Made by a program: the position numbers and the translations under genes. The notes below the pieces were generated by a model. That model was given only the letters and a program-made list of their open reading frames with translations, was not told the origin of the DNA and made no database searches. 64,000 nt of DNA from Devosia soli. GTDB lineage: Bacteria > Pseudomonadota > Alphaproteobacteria > Rhizobiales > Devosiaceae. Of this stretch, positions 43,134 to 55,710 are shown in pieces (position 1 is the stretch's first letter; each line of letters opens with the position of its first letter). The stretch covers positions 26,914 through 90,913 of the forward strand of contig NZ_LAJG01000033.1 in assembly GCF_000970455.1 (NCBI RefSeq), written 5' to 3'.

Positions 43134-43429
43134 TTACTTCAACAGATCTTCGGAATAAGGCTTGCAGCTTGCGGACTCGAATTTGCCGCCGGCAAATTCG
43201 GGCAAGTTCATCGCTTCCACCTGATTGAGAAAGGTGGGCAGTTGGTCGCGATAGCCTTCGCGGCATTGTTCAAGGCTATACCCATCGGGCGCCGTGAACA
43301 GGAGCGATTTGAGCGAGCCGTCCGGAAGGCGGTAGTCGATGACCACCGCCGCCTCGGGGGCTGCAAAAGCTGGCACAGTCATAACGGACAGCACCAAGGC
43401 TGCAGTCGCCAGTTTCTTCAGCATCCTCA

Positions 43430-43430
<1 letters not shown>
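43134..43430 (-). CDS. Small secreted protein encoded between gltB and gltD
   Basis: 98 aa. A clean signal peptide ([24 protein letters not shown]) and a mature part of about 75 aa with two cysteines (LEQCREGY and SASCKPYS) that could form a disulfide. No family recognised. The ATG at 43430 overlaps the gltB stop as ATGA and the stop is 11 bp before gltD, so it is embedded in the glutamate synthase operon although a periplasmic product has no known part in that cytoplasmic enzyme. Confidence 0.8.
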
Positions 43431-48169
<4,739 letters not shown>

Positions 48170-48620
48170 ATCGTGTTCCTCGCTATCTGATCGCGCCTGG
48201 TGCCAGGCTTGGTTCGCTATGTCGTGTGCATCCTGATGGTGCCGGTGCCGGCCCGCTGGATGCAGTCTTGTTCCTCTTGGGCACATTGCTCGGTCGGGTC
48301 GTACGCTGTACGGCTCGAACGGGCAAATCAACCCTGTTTGGGGAGCGGCGCTGCATCCAAATGGCCGCTCGAACTTCGGGCTCGATATTAGCCCCGCCTA
48401 TTCGTTTCCGCTATCCTGTAGCGGGCCAGCCGAACCAGCGTGCACGCTTGGCCGCGGAGAGCGGGGCGCGCGTCAGATAGGACAGAAGCACTGCCCTAAC
48501 AGCTTCACATTTGCATAATTCAAAACTGCGCACAAGCGGTTTCACCCAAATCCCGCCATAAAAAATAGGACTTTCCTATTTTTCCTATAGGAGATTGTAG
48601 GAGAGGTGCGCTGGAAATGC
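48170..48620. other. 450-bp intergenic region upstream of gltB with TAGGA repeats
   Basis: No gene supported. Close to gltB, GCCTGG/CCAGGC at 48195-48208 forms a small inverted repeat that could be an operator or leader hairpin. At 48561-48602 lies a cluster of TAGGA pentamers in both orientations: 48566-48570 plus, 48574-48578 minus, 48583-48587 minus, 48588-48592 plus, 48598-48602 plus, with one more at 48478-48482. The first pair forms a perfect 10-bp inverted repeat (AAAAATAGGA / TCCTATTTTT); the middle pair is a 10-bp palindrome. Looks like a multi-site protein-binding region; the protein is unknown. Confidence 0.55.
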
Positions 48621-48648
48621 AAAAAGCGCGCAGGGGAGCGCGCTTTTT
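48621..48648. terminator. dps terminator
   Basis: Perfect 11-bp inverted repeat AAAAAGCGCGC / GCGCGCTTTTT with a 6-nt loop, 22 bp after the dps stop; the A and T ends make it usable from both strands. Confidence 0.9.
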
Positions 48649-48669
48649 ATGGTTAACGAAGCCTAAATC

Positions 48670-49143
48670 CTATTCGAGATGGGATTTGATGAACCAAAGA
48701 TCCTTGTCGAGCTCGCGCGAGAAATTGGTAAGGATGTCGGCAGTATCGGCATCCCCGGCTTCATCGGTGGTGTCGATATCTTCACGCACCTGGTTGGCGA
48801 GAGCGGCATAGCGCTCGGCGAGGGCGGCAAGGTGATCGGCGACCTTACGGATATCGGTAGGATAGGCTTCGAGGCTCGTTGCTTTGGCGACGACCTGGCT
48901 GGTGCCCAGCGCAATGCCATCGAGCTGGGCGACGCGTTCGGCGATGATGTCGACGTGATTGTCGATGGCGGCGCGCATGGGATCGAGCATCTCGTGGACG
49001 CCTATGAAGTTGGGACCCTTGAGGTTCCAGTGCGCCTGCTTGGTGATCAGAGCAAGATCGATGGCGTCGGCGAGGCGCGCGTTGAGCACGTCGATGACGG
49101 CGGCCTTGGCGTTGGATTTAAGGGTGATCGAGGGTGTTTTCAT
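48670..49143 (-). CDS. dps: DNA starvation/stationary phase protection protein Dps (ferritin-like)
   Basis: 157 aa. The inter-subunit ferroxidase residues are in place: H38 (QAHWN), H50, D65 and E69 (HEMLDPMR, NHVDIIAERVAQLDG), with the spacing 12-15-4 typical for Dps. Forms a dodecamer that oxidises and stores iron and consumes peroxide. ATG at 49143 with AGGAC upstream. Monocistronic, ending at a strong terminator. Confidence 0.95.
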   Translation of the reverse strand: MKTPSITLKSNAKAAVIDVLNARLADAIDLALITKQAHWNLKGPNFIGVHEMLDPMRAAIDNHVDIIAERVAQLDGIALGTSQVVAKATSLEAYPTDIRKVADHLAALAERYAALANQVREDIDTTDEAGDADTADILTNFSRELDKDLWFIKSHLE

Positions 49144-49251
49144 CGGAAGTGTCCTGACGCTGGTTGAGGTTCGCTGCGGCGCGAGCCGCTTGCATCTTCA
49201 ACTTTTGAGACGATGGACTCGTTCCTCGCGCCCAGAGCAGGGCTGACAAAC

Positions 49252-49283
49252 AAAAAGCGCGGCCCCCAGGGGGACCGCGCCTT
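49252..49283 (-). terminator. hsp20 terminator
   Basis: Read on the minus strand, GGCGCGGTCCCC pairs with GGGGGCCGCGC and runs into TTTTTG, 22 bp after the hsp20 stop. Confidence 0.8.
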
Positions 49284-49305
49284 CTTCATTCCGAAGAATG
49301 ACCCG

Positions 49306-49761
49306 TTAGTTCACGGATTTATCTTCGATGGTCGGGGTGCTGCCATTGATCTGAATGGTGCGCGGCTTCTTGCTTTCGGGCAGTTCGCGCTTCAGTTCGA
49401 GATGGAGCAGGCCGTTTTCGAGCGTCGCGCCCTGGACCTCGACATAATCGGCAAGCTGGAAACGCAGCTCGAAGGCGCGTTCGGCAATGCCGCGATGGAG
49501 GAATTCGCGCTTGGTATCAGCGCTCTCTGTGGGCTTGGCGCCCTTGACGACGAGGCTGTTCTCCTTGGTCTCGATGGCGATATCGCCATTGGAGAACCCG
49601 GCTACGGCGATGGAGATGCGATAGGCATCTTCGCCGGTGCGCTCAATATTATAGGGCGGGTAGGACTTGGCTTCCTGGGTGCCCAGGGTATCGAGGCGGT
49701 TGAACAGACGGTCAAAGCCGACGGTGGAACGATAGAAGGGGGAAAAGTCGAAGGTCTGCAT
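49306..49761 (-). CDS. Hsp20 family small heat shock protein (IbpA-like)
   Basis: 151 aa. The start MQTFDFSPFYRSTVGFDRLFNRLD and the alpha-crystallin domain (PPYNIERTGEDAYRISIAVAGF; ENGLLHLELKRELPE), plus the C-terminal IxI-like RTIQI, fit IbpA. Holds unfolded proteins under heat stress. ATG at 49761 with CGGAG 9 nt upstream. A sigma32-like promoter lies about 110 nt upstream. Confidence 0.94.
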   Translation of the reverse strand: MQTFDFSPFYRSTVGFDRLFNRLDTLGTQEAKSYPPYNIERTGEDAYRISIAVAGFSNGDIAIETKENSLVVKGAKPTESADTKREFLHRGIAERAFELRFQLADYVEVQGATLENGLLHLELKRELPESKKPRTIQINGSTPTIEDKSVN

Positions 49762-49877
49762 GTTCACATTCTCCGTAAAGCAACGTGTGTTTCGAGCCGG
49801 TGCCTGCACGTGCTCCCAGATGTGGCGAGCGGCAGTTCGGCAGGGCCGGTGTCCCCGGAAATCCGGCGGACGAGTGA

Positions 49878-49906
49878 TATTTAGGTGCGTGTTTTTCGGG
49901 TTCAAG
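49878..49906 (-). promoter_or_regulatory. Sigma32-like heat shock promoter of hsp20, with long leader
   Basis: On the minus strand CTTGAAC (-35) and CCTAAATA (-10) are 14 bp apart, close to the RpoH pattern (CTTGAA / CCCCATAT). Transcription would start near 49871, leaving a GC-rich, hairpin-forming leader of about 110 nt before the ATG, as in ROSE-type RNA thermometers. TTGCT a few bases before the CGGAG ribosome site is suggestive, but the canonical final ROSE pairing is not exact. Confidence 0.5.
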
Positions 49907-49973
49907 GGGGTGAAATTCACGCTCCGACTTTTTGAATATGAACGGAAAATGAATGGACCGGTACAGGGTCGTT

Positions 49974-50108
49974 CAGGCGGCGCGCGGCATAAGGGGAGGG
50001 TAGATCGTCATGGTCTGCGCTATGCGGTTCCGTCATCCGCCCCCCGCACGGGACCGCCTGGAAAAGAGAGCCAGCATTCCTCCAGCCCGGAATGCTGGCT
50101 TTTCTTTA
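49974..50108 (+). ncRNA. Candidate small RNA or attenuator ending at an orphan terminator
   Basis: A 12-bp perfect stem (AGCCAGCATTCC at 50069-50080, GGAATGCTGGCT at 50089-50100) followed by TTTTCTTT is a strong plus-strand terminator with no plus-strand gene in front of it. Upstream, GGTTCCGT (50026-50033) pairs with ACGGGACC (50048-50055) and CAGGC (49974-49978) with GCCTG (50056-50060), so the segment can fold. It could be a small RNA, or a leader attenuator for the hydrolase gene at 50153. A short open frame (ATG at 50010, with GGGGAGG upstream) crosses the terminator. No known RNA family recognised. Confidence 0.45.
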
Positions 50109-50152
50109 CTCCGCGCGTTTATCGTGCGGCAGAATCTTCGGAGGCGCCCCCC

Positions 50153-51127
50153 GTGACCGCAGCGGTCGAACCCACTGGACCCAAGCTCGCTATCGTTCCG
50201 TCCAACCCGGTGCCGGAGGGCGTGCGGCTCGGCTATGTCACCACCCCGGATCGAGTGAAGCTGCGCTATGCCATCTGGCCCAAATCGGCAGGGCCGCACC
50301 GCGGGACGGTGTGCCTTGTCCAGGGCCGCACGGAATATATCGAAAAATACTTCGAAACCGTCGCCGATTTCCAGGCGCGGGGCTTTGCCGTCGCGACCTT
50401 CGACTGGCGCGGGCAGGGCGGATCGGACCGGCTGATCGGTCATCCCCATGTCGGTTATGTCGACCGCTTCGAGGACTATTGGACCGACCTCAAGACCTTT
50501 CACGGCCAAATCTTGCTGCCCGATTGCCCGCCGCCGTTTTATCTCGTTGGTCATTCGATGGGTGGGCTGGTGGCGCTCGATGCGGCAACGCGCGACCGGA
50601 TGATGTTCGACCGCATGTTTTTGTCGGCTCCGATGGTGAGCCTTGCAGGCATGGAGCACAGCATCGGAGCCTGGGGTGCCTTTGCCGAGGCGTTGAGTTT
50701 TTTGGGACTGGGGGCGATGCCGCTCAAGCGCAAGGGCGATAGCCGGCCCGATGAAGCCCATTTTACCAGGAGCCCGCTGACGTCCGACCTTTTGCGCTAT
50801 ACCCGCATGGTCGATACGATCCGCGCCGATGACGGACTTTATATTGGATCGCCCAGCTTTCGCTGGCTGGCTGCGGCTATGAAGGCGATGACCGAGACCA
50901 ACCGGGAGAATTTTGCAAGCCGGCTGCAGATTCCGCTGCTGGTCCTGGCGGCGGCGCGCGACACGATCGTATCGACGCCGGCCCTCGAACAGCTCGGGCT
51001 CCGCCTGCGCAATGGGCGGCACATGGTGATCGCCGGGGCCAAGCACGAACTCTTCATGGAGACCGATGCGGTGCGCGGCCAGGTGCTCGCCGCCTTCGAC
51101 GCCTTCATCACGCACCAGACCCGCTAA
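50153..51127 (+). CDS. Alpha/beta hydrolase, lysophospholipase/monoacylglycerol lipase-like (PldB type)
   Basis: 324 aa. RTEYIEKYFETVADFQARGFAVATFDWRGQGGS is typical of PldB/monoacylglycerol lipase-like proteins, the nucleophile elbow is LVGHSMGGLVAL, the acid lies in VLAAARDTIVS and the histidine in AGAKHELFMETD. I choose the GTG at 50153 with GGAGG 8 nt upstream. Open frame upstream would run through a terminator and is unlikely to be translated. Predicted to act on lysophospholipids or monoglycerides. Confidence 0.88.
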   Translation: MTAAVEPTGPKLAIVPSNPVPEGVRLGYVTTPDRVKLRYAIWPKSAGPHRGTVCLVQGRTEYIEKYFETVADFQARGFAVATFDWRGQGGSDRLIGHPHVGYVDRFEDYWTDLKTFHGQILLPDCPPPFYLVGHSMGGLVALDAATRDRMMFDRMFLSAPMVSLAGMEHSIGAWGAFAEALSFLGLGAMPLKRKGDSRPDEAHFTRSPLTSDLLRYTRMVDTIRADDGLYIGSPSFRWLAAAMKAMTETNRENFASRLQIPLLVLAAARDTIVSTPALEQLGLRLRNGRHMVIAGAKHELFMETDAVRGQVLAAFDAFITHQTR

Positions 51128-51190
51128 GTCTTTCGTAACAACGATGGCATAAGGATTTTTCCGGACCCAGAAGGGTCGTGGGAGCCTTAG

Positions 51191-52507
51191 TTGAAACGCT
51201 TGGCGCGATTGCTGCAAGATGAGCATGGCAATGTTGCGATCATTGCAGCATTCATGATCATCCCCATGCTGGTGCTGGCGGGTGGCGCAACCGACATCGC
51301 GCGCCAGGAAATGCATCGGGTGCAATTACAGGACGGGGTCGACCGCGCCGTGCTCGCGGCCGCATCGCTGACCCAGGCCAGGACCGTCGAGCAGACCGCG
51401 ACGGAATATCTCAAGACCGTCAGCTTCATCGACGATGTCGACCTCGACTATCAGTATAGCGCCGCGCTCAATCACCGTTCGGTGACGATCACCGGGCGCT
51501 ACGACATGCCGACGAGTTTCCTGCCGCTGATCGGCATCGAAACCCTGCCCATAGTCGCGACGGCTACGGCGCAGGAGCGACGGCAGAATCTCGAAATTTC
51601 GCTGATGCTCGATATTTCGGGCTCCATGCTGGACAACAGCCCATCGCGCATCAACCTGCTGCGTCCGGCAGCCAAGCAGTTCATCGATGCGATGATTACG
51701 CCGGACACGGCGCCGTATACCTCGATCAGCATTGTTCCATATGCCGGCACGGTCAACCCGGGGGCGGTGGCGTTCGGGCTCCTCGGGACGACGCGGCAGC
51801 ACAATTACTCGTCCTGCGTCGAGTTCGATCACACAGCCAACAAGGACTACGGCACCGGCTGGGTGGCCTTCGACCATCGTGCGCAAGTGCCGCATTTCAC
51901 CGAAAACCATGCCAGCAATCCCGCCGGCAAGGAGTGGTCTTATTGTCCTTATGAAGCGACATCGATCACCTACCTTTCCAACAATGCAACGACGCTGAAA
52001 GCCAAGATCGACAGCATGAAGCTGCACGATGGTACCGGTTCGGGCGTCGCCACCAATTGGGGTTATCTGCTGCTCGATCCTTCCGCCCGGCCCTTCATCG
52101 GCCGAATGGCGGCCTTGGGACAGGTGCCGATGCCCTTTGCCAATCGCCCCGCCGCGTTCGCCGATGGCGAAACGCTTAAAGTTCTTGTGCTGATGACGGA
52201 TGGCGGGATCACCTCGCAGCGCCGGCCGGTCGCTGCCAAATATAGCTATCCCAGAAGTCCCGAAGGCGGGGGCAGCAACTACGACTATCAGTCGCAGTCT
52301 GCAGCGTCGACATCGCTGCGGCGCGTTTGCCAGCTGGCAAAGCAGAATGGCGTGATTGTCTTTACGATCGGATTTTACACAACCAACGCCGACCTGACGA
52401 CCTGCGCCTCGAGCGCGAGCCACTTTTATAACGTAACGGGCAGTGGGATTACCCTGGCGTTTCAGTCGATCGCCAACAATATCCAAAGCCTCAAGCTGAC
52501 CCAATGA
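51191..52507 (+). CDS. TadG-like pilus assembly protein with von Willebrand A domain
   Basis: 438 aa from a TTG start with GGGAG 7 nt upstream. The N-terminus (LLQDEHGNVAIIAAFMIIPMLVLAGGATDI) is the Flp/TadE-TadG signal with the Glu-x-x-Gly-Asn type processing region and membrane helix. The VWA domain follows: metal site ISLMLDISGSML and later VLMTDGGITS. Part of Tad (tight adherence) pilus machinery or a related pseudopilin set at the membrane/periplasm. Overlaps the next gene by ATGA. Confidence 0.88.
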   Translation: MKRLARLLQDEHGNVAIIAAFMIIPMLVLAGGATDIARQEMHRVQLQDGVDRAVLAAASLTQARTVEQTATEYLKTVSFIDDVDLDYQYSAALNHRSVTITGRYDMPTSFLPLIGIETLPIVATATAQERRQNLEISLMLDISGSMLDNSPSRINLLRPAAKQFIDAMITPDTAPYTSISIVPYAGTVNPGAVAFGLLGTTRQHNYSSCVEFDHTANKDYGTGWVAFDHRAQVPHFTENHASNPAGKEWSYCPYEATSITYLSNNATTLKAKIDSMKLHDGTGSGVATNWGYLLLDPSARPFIGRMAALGQVPMPFANRPAAFADGETLKVLVLMTDGGITSQRRPVAAKYSYPRSPEGGGSNYDYQSQSAASTSLRRVCQLAKQNGVIVFTIGFYTTNADLTTCASSASHFYNVTGSGITLAFQSIANNIQSLKLTQ

Positions 52508-53040
52508 GGTTTTGGCCCAAGCGATCAGCAAAACGGCTGGGACGGGACACGCGCGGGGCCGCGGCCGTCGAATTCGCCATGGTCGTGCCGCTGCTCTTTG
52601 CGGTGATCTTTTCGATCTTCGAAGGCGGCTGGATCATGCTGCAGTCGATCATGCTCGATCGGGCGGTCGACATGACGGTGCGCGAACTGCGCCTCGGCAC
52701 CTTTGCCGCGCCGACACATGAAGCCATGCGCCAAAGGGTATGCGACCGGGCAGTGGTGCTGCTCGATTGCACGCAGTCGCTGACGCTCGAGCTCATCCCG
52801 ATCACCAGCGGTTCGGCAAGCTATCCGACAGACAATGCCCGCTGCGTCAACCGCAGCAGCCCGATCGCCCCGACGCTGCGTTTCAATGCCGGGGCGCGAT
52901 CCGACATCATGTTCGTGCGCGCCTGCCTGGTCGTATCGCCACTGACACCCGGCCTTGGCCTTGGCCTTGCACTCCCCAAGGACGAAACGGGCGCGGTGCG
53001 GCTGATCTCCAAATCCGCCTTCAACAACGAGCCGGCGTGA
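52504..53040 (+). CDS. TadE-like pilus assembly protein
   Basis: 178 aa. The N-terminal RDTRGAAAVEFAMVVPLLFAVIFSIFEGGWIM is the TadE domain (positively charged head, G-x-x-A-V-E-F, hydrophobic helix) cleaved by the prepilin peptidase in known Tad systems. The periplasmic part has four cysteines (VCDRA, DCTQS, RCVNR, ACLVV). Middle gene of the trio; the main Tad ATPase and pilin genes are not in this window. Confidence 0.88.
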   Translation: MRFWPKRSAKRLGRDTRGAAAVEFAMVVPLLFAVIFSIFEGGWIMLQSIMLDRAVDMTVRELRLGTFAAPTHEAMRQRVCDRAVVLLDCTQSLTLELIPITSGSASYPTDNARCVNRSSPIAPTLRFNAGARSDIMFVRACLVVSPLTPGLGLGLALPKDETGAVRLISKSAFNNEPA

Positions 53041-53555
53041 TGGCTCGGATGATCGCTTTTTTCCAGGATCAGCGCGGAGCTTCGGCCACGGAGTTTGCGA
53101 TCTTCCTGCCGGTGCTGATGGCGCTTCTCATGGGCTCGATCACCGCTTTCGACCTCTTCCGCACGGCGCAGAACGTCGAGAAAGCGACCTTTACCATCGG
53201 CGACATGCTGGCGCGCGAAAAGGGCTCGCTCAATGCGACCAAGCTTGGGGACATGCTGGTTTTGCTGCGCAATACGGTGCCGAGTGCGAGCGATGGCGGT
53301 TTGCGGGTGTCGAGCGTCGCCATGGTCAATGGCCAGTTCCAAGTACGCTGGTCAAAGAGCGTCGGCACCAATGTGCCGACGACCCCGCTCGATGCGAACC
53401 TGTTCCCCCATATCGCTGATGGCGACACGGTGCTTTTGACGGAAAGCTTCGTGCCACACGAGGCCATGGTCGCCGGCTTCGGCATCAATTCGATCACCTT
53501 TTCGGCGCGCGCCGCCTATCGGCCACGCTTCGTCACAGCCATCGCCTATCAGTAG
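53040..53555 (+). CDS. TadE/TadF-like pilus assembly protein
   Basis: 171 aa. QDQRGASATEFAIFLPVLMALLMGSITAFDLF is again a TadE-type N-terminus. The rest (VEKATFTIGDMLAREKGSL, FQVRWSKSV) resembles the TadF-like minor pseudopilins. The ATG at 53040 shares its A with the TGA stop of the previous gene. Three TadE/G-type genes in a row without the rest of the locus suggest a split Tad system or a minor pseudopilin module. Confidence 0.85.
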   Translation: MARMIAFFQDQRGASATEFAIFLPVLMALLMGSITAFDLFRTAQNVEKATFTIGDMLAREKGSLNATKLGDMLVLLRNTVPSASDGGLRVSSVAMVNGQFQVRWSKSVGTNVPTTPLDANLFPHIADGDTVLLTESFVPHEAMVAGFGINSITFSARAAYRPRFVTAIAYQ

Positions 53556-53558
53556 TTT

Positions 53559-54353
53559 TCAGGCCCTGTTGACGAGGTCGAGCGCCTTTTCGAGCAGCGC
53601 CTGACTGGCAGCGGCGACGACATTGCCGCCGCCGGTTGGCTCGGAACCATCCCAGCAGGCTATGGCGCCGCCTGCTTCGCGAATGATCGGCACGAGGGCG
53701 GCGATATCATAGGTATTGAGATAGGGCTCGATAACGAGGTCGGCATGTCCGGCGGCAAGAAGGGCGTAGCCGTAGCAATCCATGCCGAAGCGCTGGAGCC
53801 GGGTGGCCGATTCGATGGCGGCCCACTTGCGGGCCAATTGGGGCGTGTCGAAGAGTTTCGGGGTGGTCGTGAACACGCGGGCTGAAGCAAGTTCGGTGAG
53901 CCCGCTCGTCCGGTTGGCCTGGCTGAGGCCGGCGCGCTGATAGCGCGACTGTCCGGGACGAGCGAGAAAGCTTTCCCCGATGAAGGGCTGGCTCATGATG
54001 CCGGCGCGCGCGACGCCGTCTATCGCAAAGCCGATCAGGGTGCCCCAGACCGGGGCGCCGGAGATGAAGGCCCGGGTGCCATCGACCGGGTCGATGATCC
54101 AGGTGAAGCGGCTCTCCCCGCTCGTGCCCCACTCTTCTCCGATAATGGCATGATCGGGGAAAGCGTCGGTGATGATGGCGGCAATCACTTTTTCGGCGCC
54201 CTTGTCGGCCTCGGTGACCGGATCAAAACCGGCTTCAAGCTTGTTATCGACGCTGAGGCCCGTGCGGAACAATGGCAGTGTGTGGGCTGCGGCGGCATCG
54301 GCGGCGGCCAGCAGCGTTGATTCGATGCGTGAAAAATCGACAGGTTCGGCCAT
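53559..54353 (-). CDS. hisN: Histidinol-phosphatase of the inositol monophosphatase family
   Basis: 264 aa. Metal-binding motifs in order: DPVTEADKGAE, IGEEWG, WIIDPVDGTRAF and the C-terminal YDIAALVPIIREAGG. The wording of these motifs favours the HisN branch (histidinol phosphate to histidinol) over SuhB/IMPase, but the families are close. It is near an alpha-r8 type small RNA and an N-formylglutamate amidohydrolase gene, the same neighbourhood as in Sinorhizobium (from memory). Confidence 0.85.
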   Translation of the reverse strand: MAEPVDFSRIESTLLAAADAAAAHTLPLFRTGLSVDNKLEAGFDPVTEADKGAEKVIAAIITDAFPDHAIIGEEWGTSGESRFTWIIDPVDGTRAFISGAPVWGTLIGFAIDGVARAGIMSQPFIGESFLARPGQSRYQRAGLSQANRTSGLTELASARVFTTTPKLFDTPQLARKWAAIESATRLQRFGMDCYGYALLAAGHADLVIEPYLNTYDIAALVPIIREAGGAIACWDGSEPTGGGNVVAAASQALLEKALDLVNRA

Positions 54354-54438
54354 GGCTCAACTCGCTCTGCGGACGCGCGAGGTTTAGGCAGGCAGGACGC
54401 CGGCGGCAAGGGCAAAGCCTTCTGGTTTATTTTTGCAA

Positions 54439-54479
54439 CAAGCCTTGGCCAAGTGCTGTGGACACCTGGCCAAGGCTTG
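54439..54479. repeat. Long perfect inverted repeat upstream of hisN
   Basis: Arms CAAGCCTTGGCCA (54439-54451) and TGGCCAAGGCTTG (54467-54479), 13 bp perfect, with a 15-nt loop whose GTG/CAC can extend the stem. On the minus strand it is followed by TTGCAAAAAT, so it may end transcripts coming from the amidohydrolase gene; it could also be an operator for hisN or the sRNA. Confidence 0.7.
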
Positions 54480-54513
54480 CAACGATGCAGGATCAGGTTC
54501 AAGCCAGAAGGGC

Positions 54514-54608
54514 ATGATGCGCTTTTGGGGCGGCGGATCTTTCTGCCCGAGGGCAAAGCGCATTGTTCCTCCCTTGACTGGGCCGTCCTTCGGGGCGGCC
54601 CTTCTTCG
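54514..54608 (+). ncRNA. mmgR: MmgR/suhB (alpha-r8) family small RNA
   Basis: A first hairpin is formed by ATGCGCTTT (54517-54525) and AAAGCGCAT (54555-54563) with an inner GGGCGG/CTGCCC stem. A single-stranded linker follows with GTTCCTCCCTTG, the conserved pyrimidine-rich anti-Shine-Dalgarno-like stretch of the family. Then comes an intrinsic terminator (GGGCCGTCC, TTCG loop, GGGCGGCCC at 54580-54601, then TTCTTCGTT). Structure, size near 90 nt and location between the IMPase-family gene and the N-formylglutamate amidohydrolase gene fit the trans-acting Hfq-bound sRNA MmgR of Sinorhizobium. The exact 5' end is a guess. Confidence 0.75.
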
Positions 54609-54616
54609 TTCCGGGA

Positions 54617-55510
54617 TTATTCGGCGGCGCGGCCAAGGGTCATCGGCGGGGCTGCTAGGGCAATGAGATCGAGCCCGACAAGGGCGTGGATCAGCCCGCC
54701 GATCAATTGCCGCATCGGCTCGAAACCGGAGTTTTTTTCGAGCGTCGTCTCGTTCATGTAAAGGTGGCGGCTAACCTCGATCTGCAGCGCATGAACACCA
54801 TGCTGCGGCCGCCCATAGGAGCGGGTGCAGAAGCCGCCGGCATAGGGGCGATTGCGGGCGACGCGGAGACCAGCGGCGGTGAAGACGGTTTCGACGAGAT
54901 CGATGAGCCCGGTGGCGCAGGTCGTGCCATAGCGATCGCCGAGGACGATGTCGGGTGTCGCCTTTTCGCCATTGCGCCCGAGCCGGGGCATGGAATGGCA
55001 ATCGATCAGCACCGCAACGCCGAAACCGGTGGCGGCCTCGCTCAGCAGATTCTGCAGGGCCGCATGATAGGGATGATAGATGCCCTCGATGCGCATGCGC
55101 GCGTCATCAAGGGTCAGCCGGTCGCGGTAGATCGGCTTATTTTCCGCGACCACTTTGGCCAGCGTGCCAAGACCGGCGGCAACGCGCGGGGAGGTGGTGT
55201 TGAACCGGTCGGAAAGCGGTTCGACGAACATGGTCGGGTCGAGTTCCCAAGGCTCACGATTGACGTCGAGATAGGCGCGGGGGAAATGGGCCCGCAGCAT
55301 CGGCGCGCCAAGATGGGGCGCACGCCCGAAGAGTTCATCGACAAAGGCGTCTTCGGACTGGCGGATCGAAAGATGATCGAGCCGGGTCATGGCAAGAAAA
55401 CGCGCGGGATAATTGCGGCCCGAATGGGGAGAGTTGAACACGATTGGCGCGACCATGCGGCGCGGCCGGATGGTTTCGAATGCCGGTTGATCCCAATAGT
55501 CGGATCGCAC
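54617..55510 (-). CDS. N-formylglutamate amidohydrolase family protein
   Basis: 297 aa from a GTG start with GGAGG 5 nt upstream. VFNSPHSGRNYP at the start, DAFVDELF, LDVNREPWELD and LIDCHSMP are the conserved metal and substrate motifs of the HutG-like N-formylglutamate amidohydrolase family. In rhizobia a gene of this family sits beside cpdR and hisN without other histidine-degradation genes, so the true substrate here is uncertain. Its stop lies just beyond the sRNA terminator. Confidence 0.88.
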   Translation of the reverse strand: MRSDYWDQPAFETIRPRRMVAPIVFNSPHSGRNYPARFLAMTRLDHLSIRQSEDAFVDELFGRAPHLGAPMLRAHFPRAYLDVNREPWELDPTMFVEPLSDRFNTTSPRVAAGLGTLAKVVAENKPIYRDRLTLDDARMRIEGIYHPYHAALQNLLSEAATGFGVAVLIDCHSMPRLGRNGEKATPDIVLGDRYGTTCATGLIDLVETVFTAAGLRVARNRPYAGGFCTRSYGRPQHGVHALQIEVSRHLYMNETTLEKNSGFEPMRQLIGGLIHALVGLDLIALAAPPMTLGRAAE

Positions 55511-55663
55511 GCTGCCTCCGCAGATCCCGCTCGAGACGGAGCGGGTTAGAGTGATTTGCTGTCACCCAAGTGTCGCGCGCTCGAGCCAACTTGTCCAGTC
55601 GCCTGCAAAAACACGTCACAGGCACGGGCGGGCGGTTGCGTGCGCGGAAATCTGGAATAAACA

Positions 55664-55678
55664 TCGCATTTGATGCGA
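55664..55678. promoter_or_regulatory. Inverted repeat upstream of cpdR
   Basis: TCGCAT-TTG-ATGCGA, a perfect 6-bp inverted repeat with 3-nt spacer ending 32 bp before the cpdR ATG, well placed for an operator. The binding protein is unknown. Confidence 0.4.
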
Positions 55679-55710
55679 CTCACGCCTAAACGGCGCTCAC
55701 GAGGTTTTTG

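Noticed and set aside
48561..48583. AAAAATAGGA/TCCTATTTTT inverted repeat as a terminator
   Set aside because: The stem is AT-rich, and a much better dps terminator lies directly beside it at 48621-48648.
49760..50152. N-terminal extension of the lysophospholipase-like protein
   Set aside because: The frame is open for 131 more codons, but it passes through a strong terminator and low-quality sequence, while GTG at 50153 has GGAGG at ideal distance.
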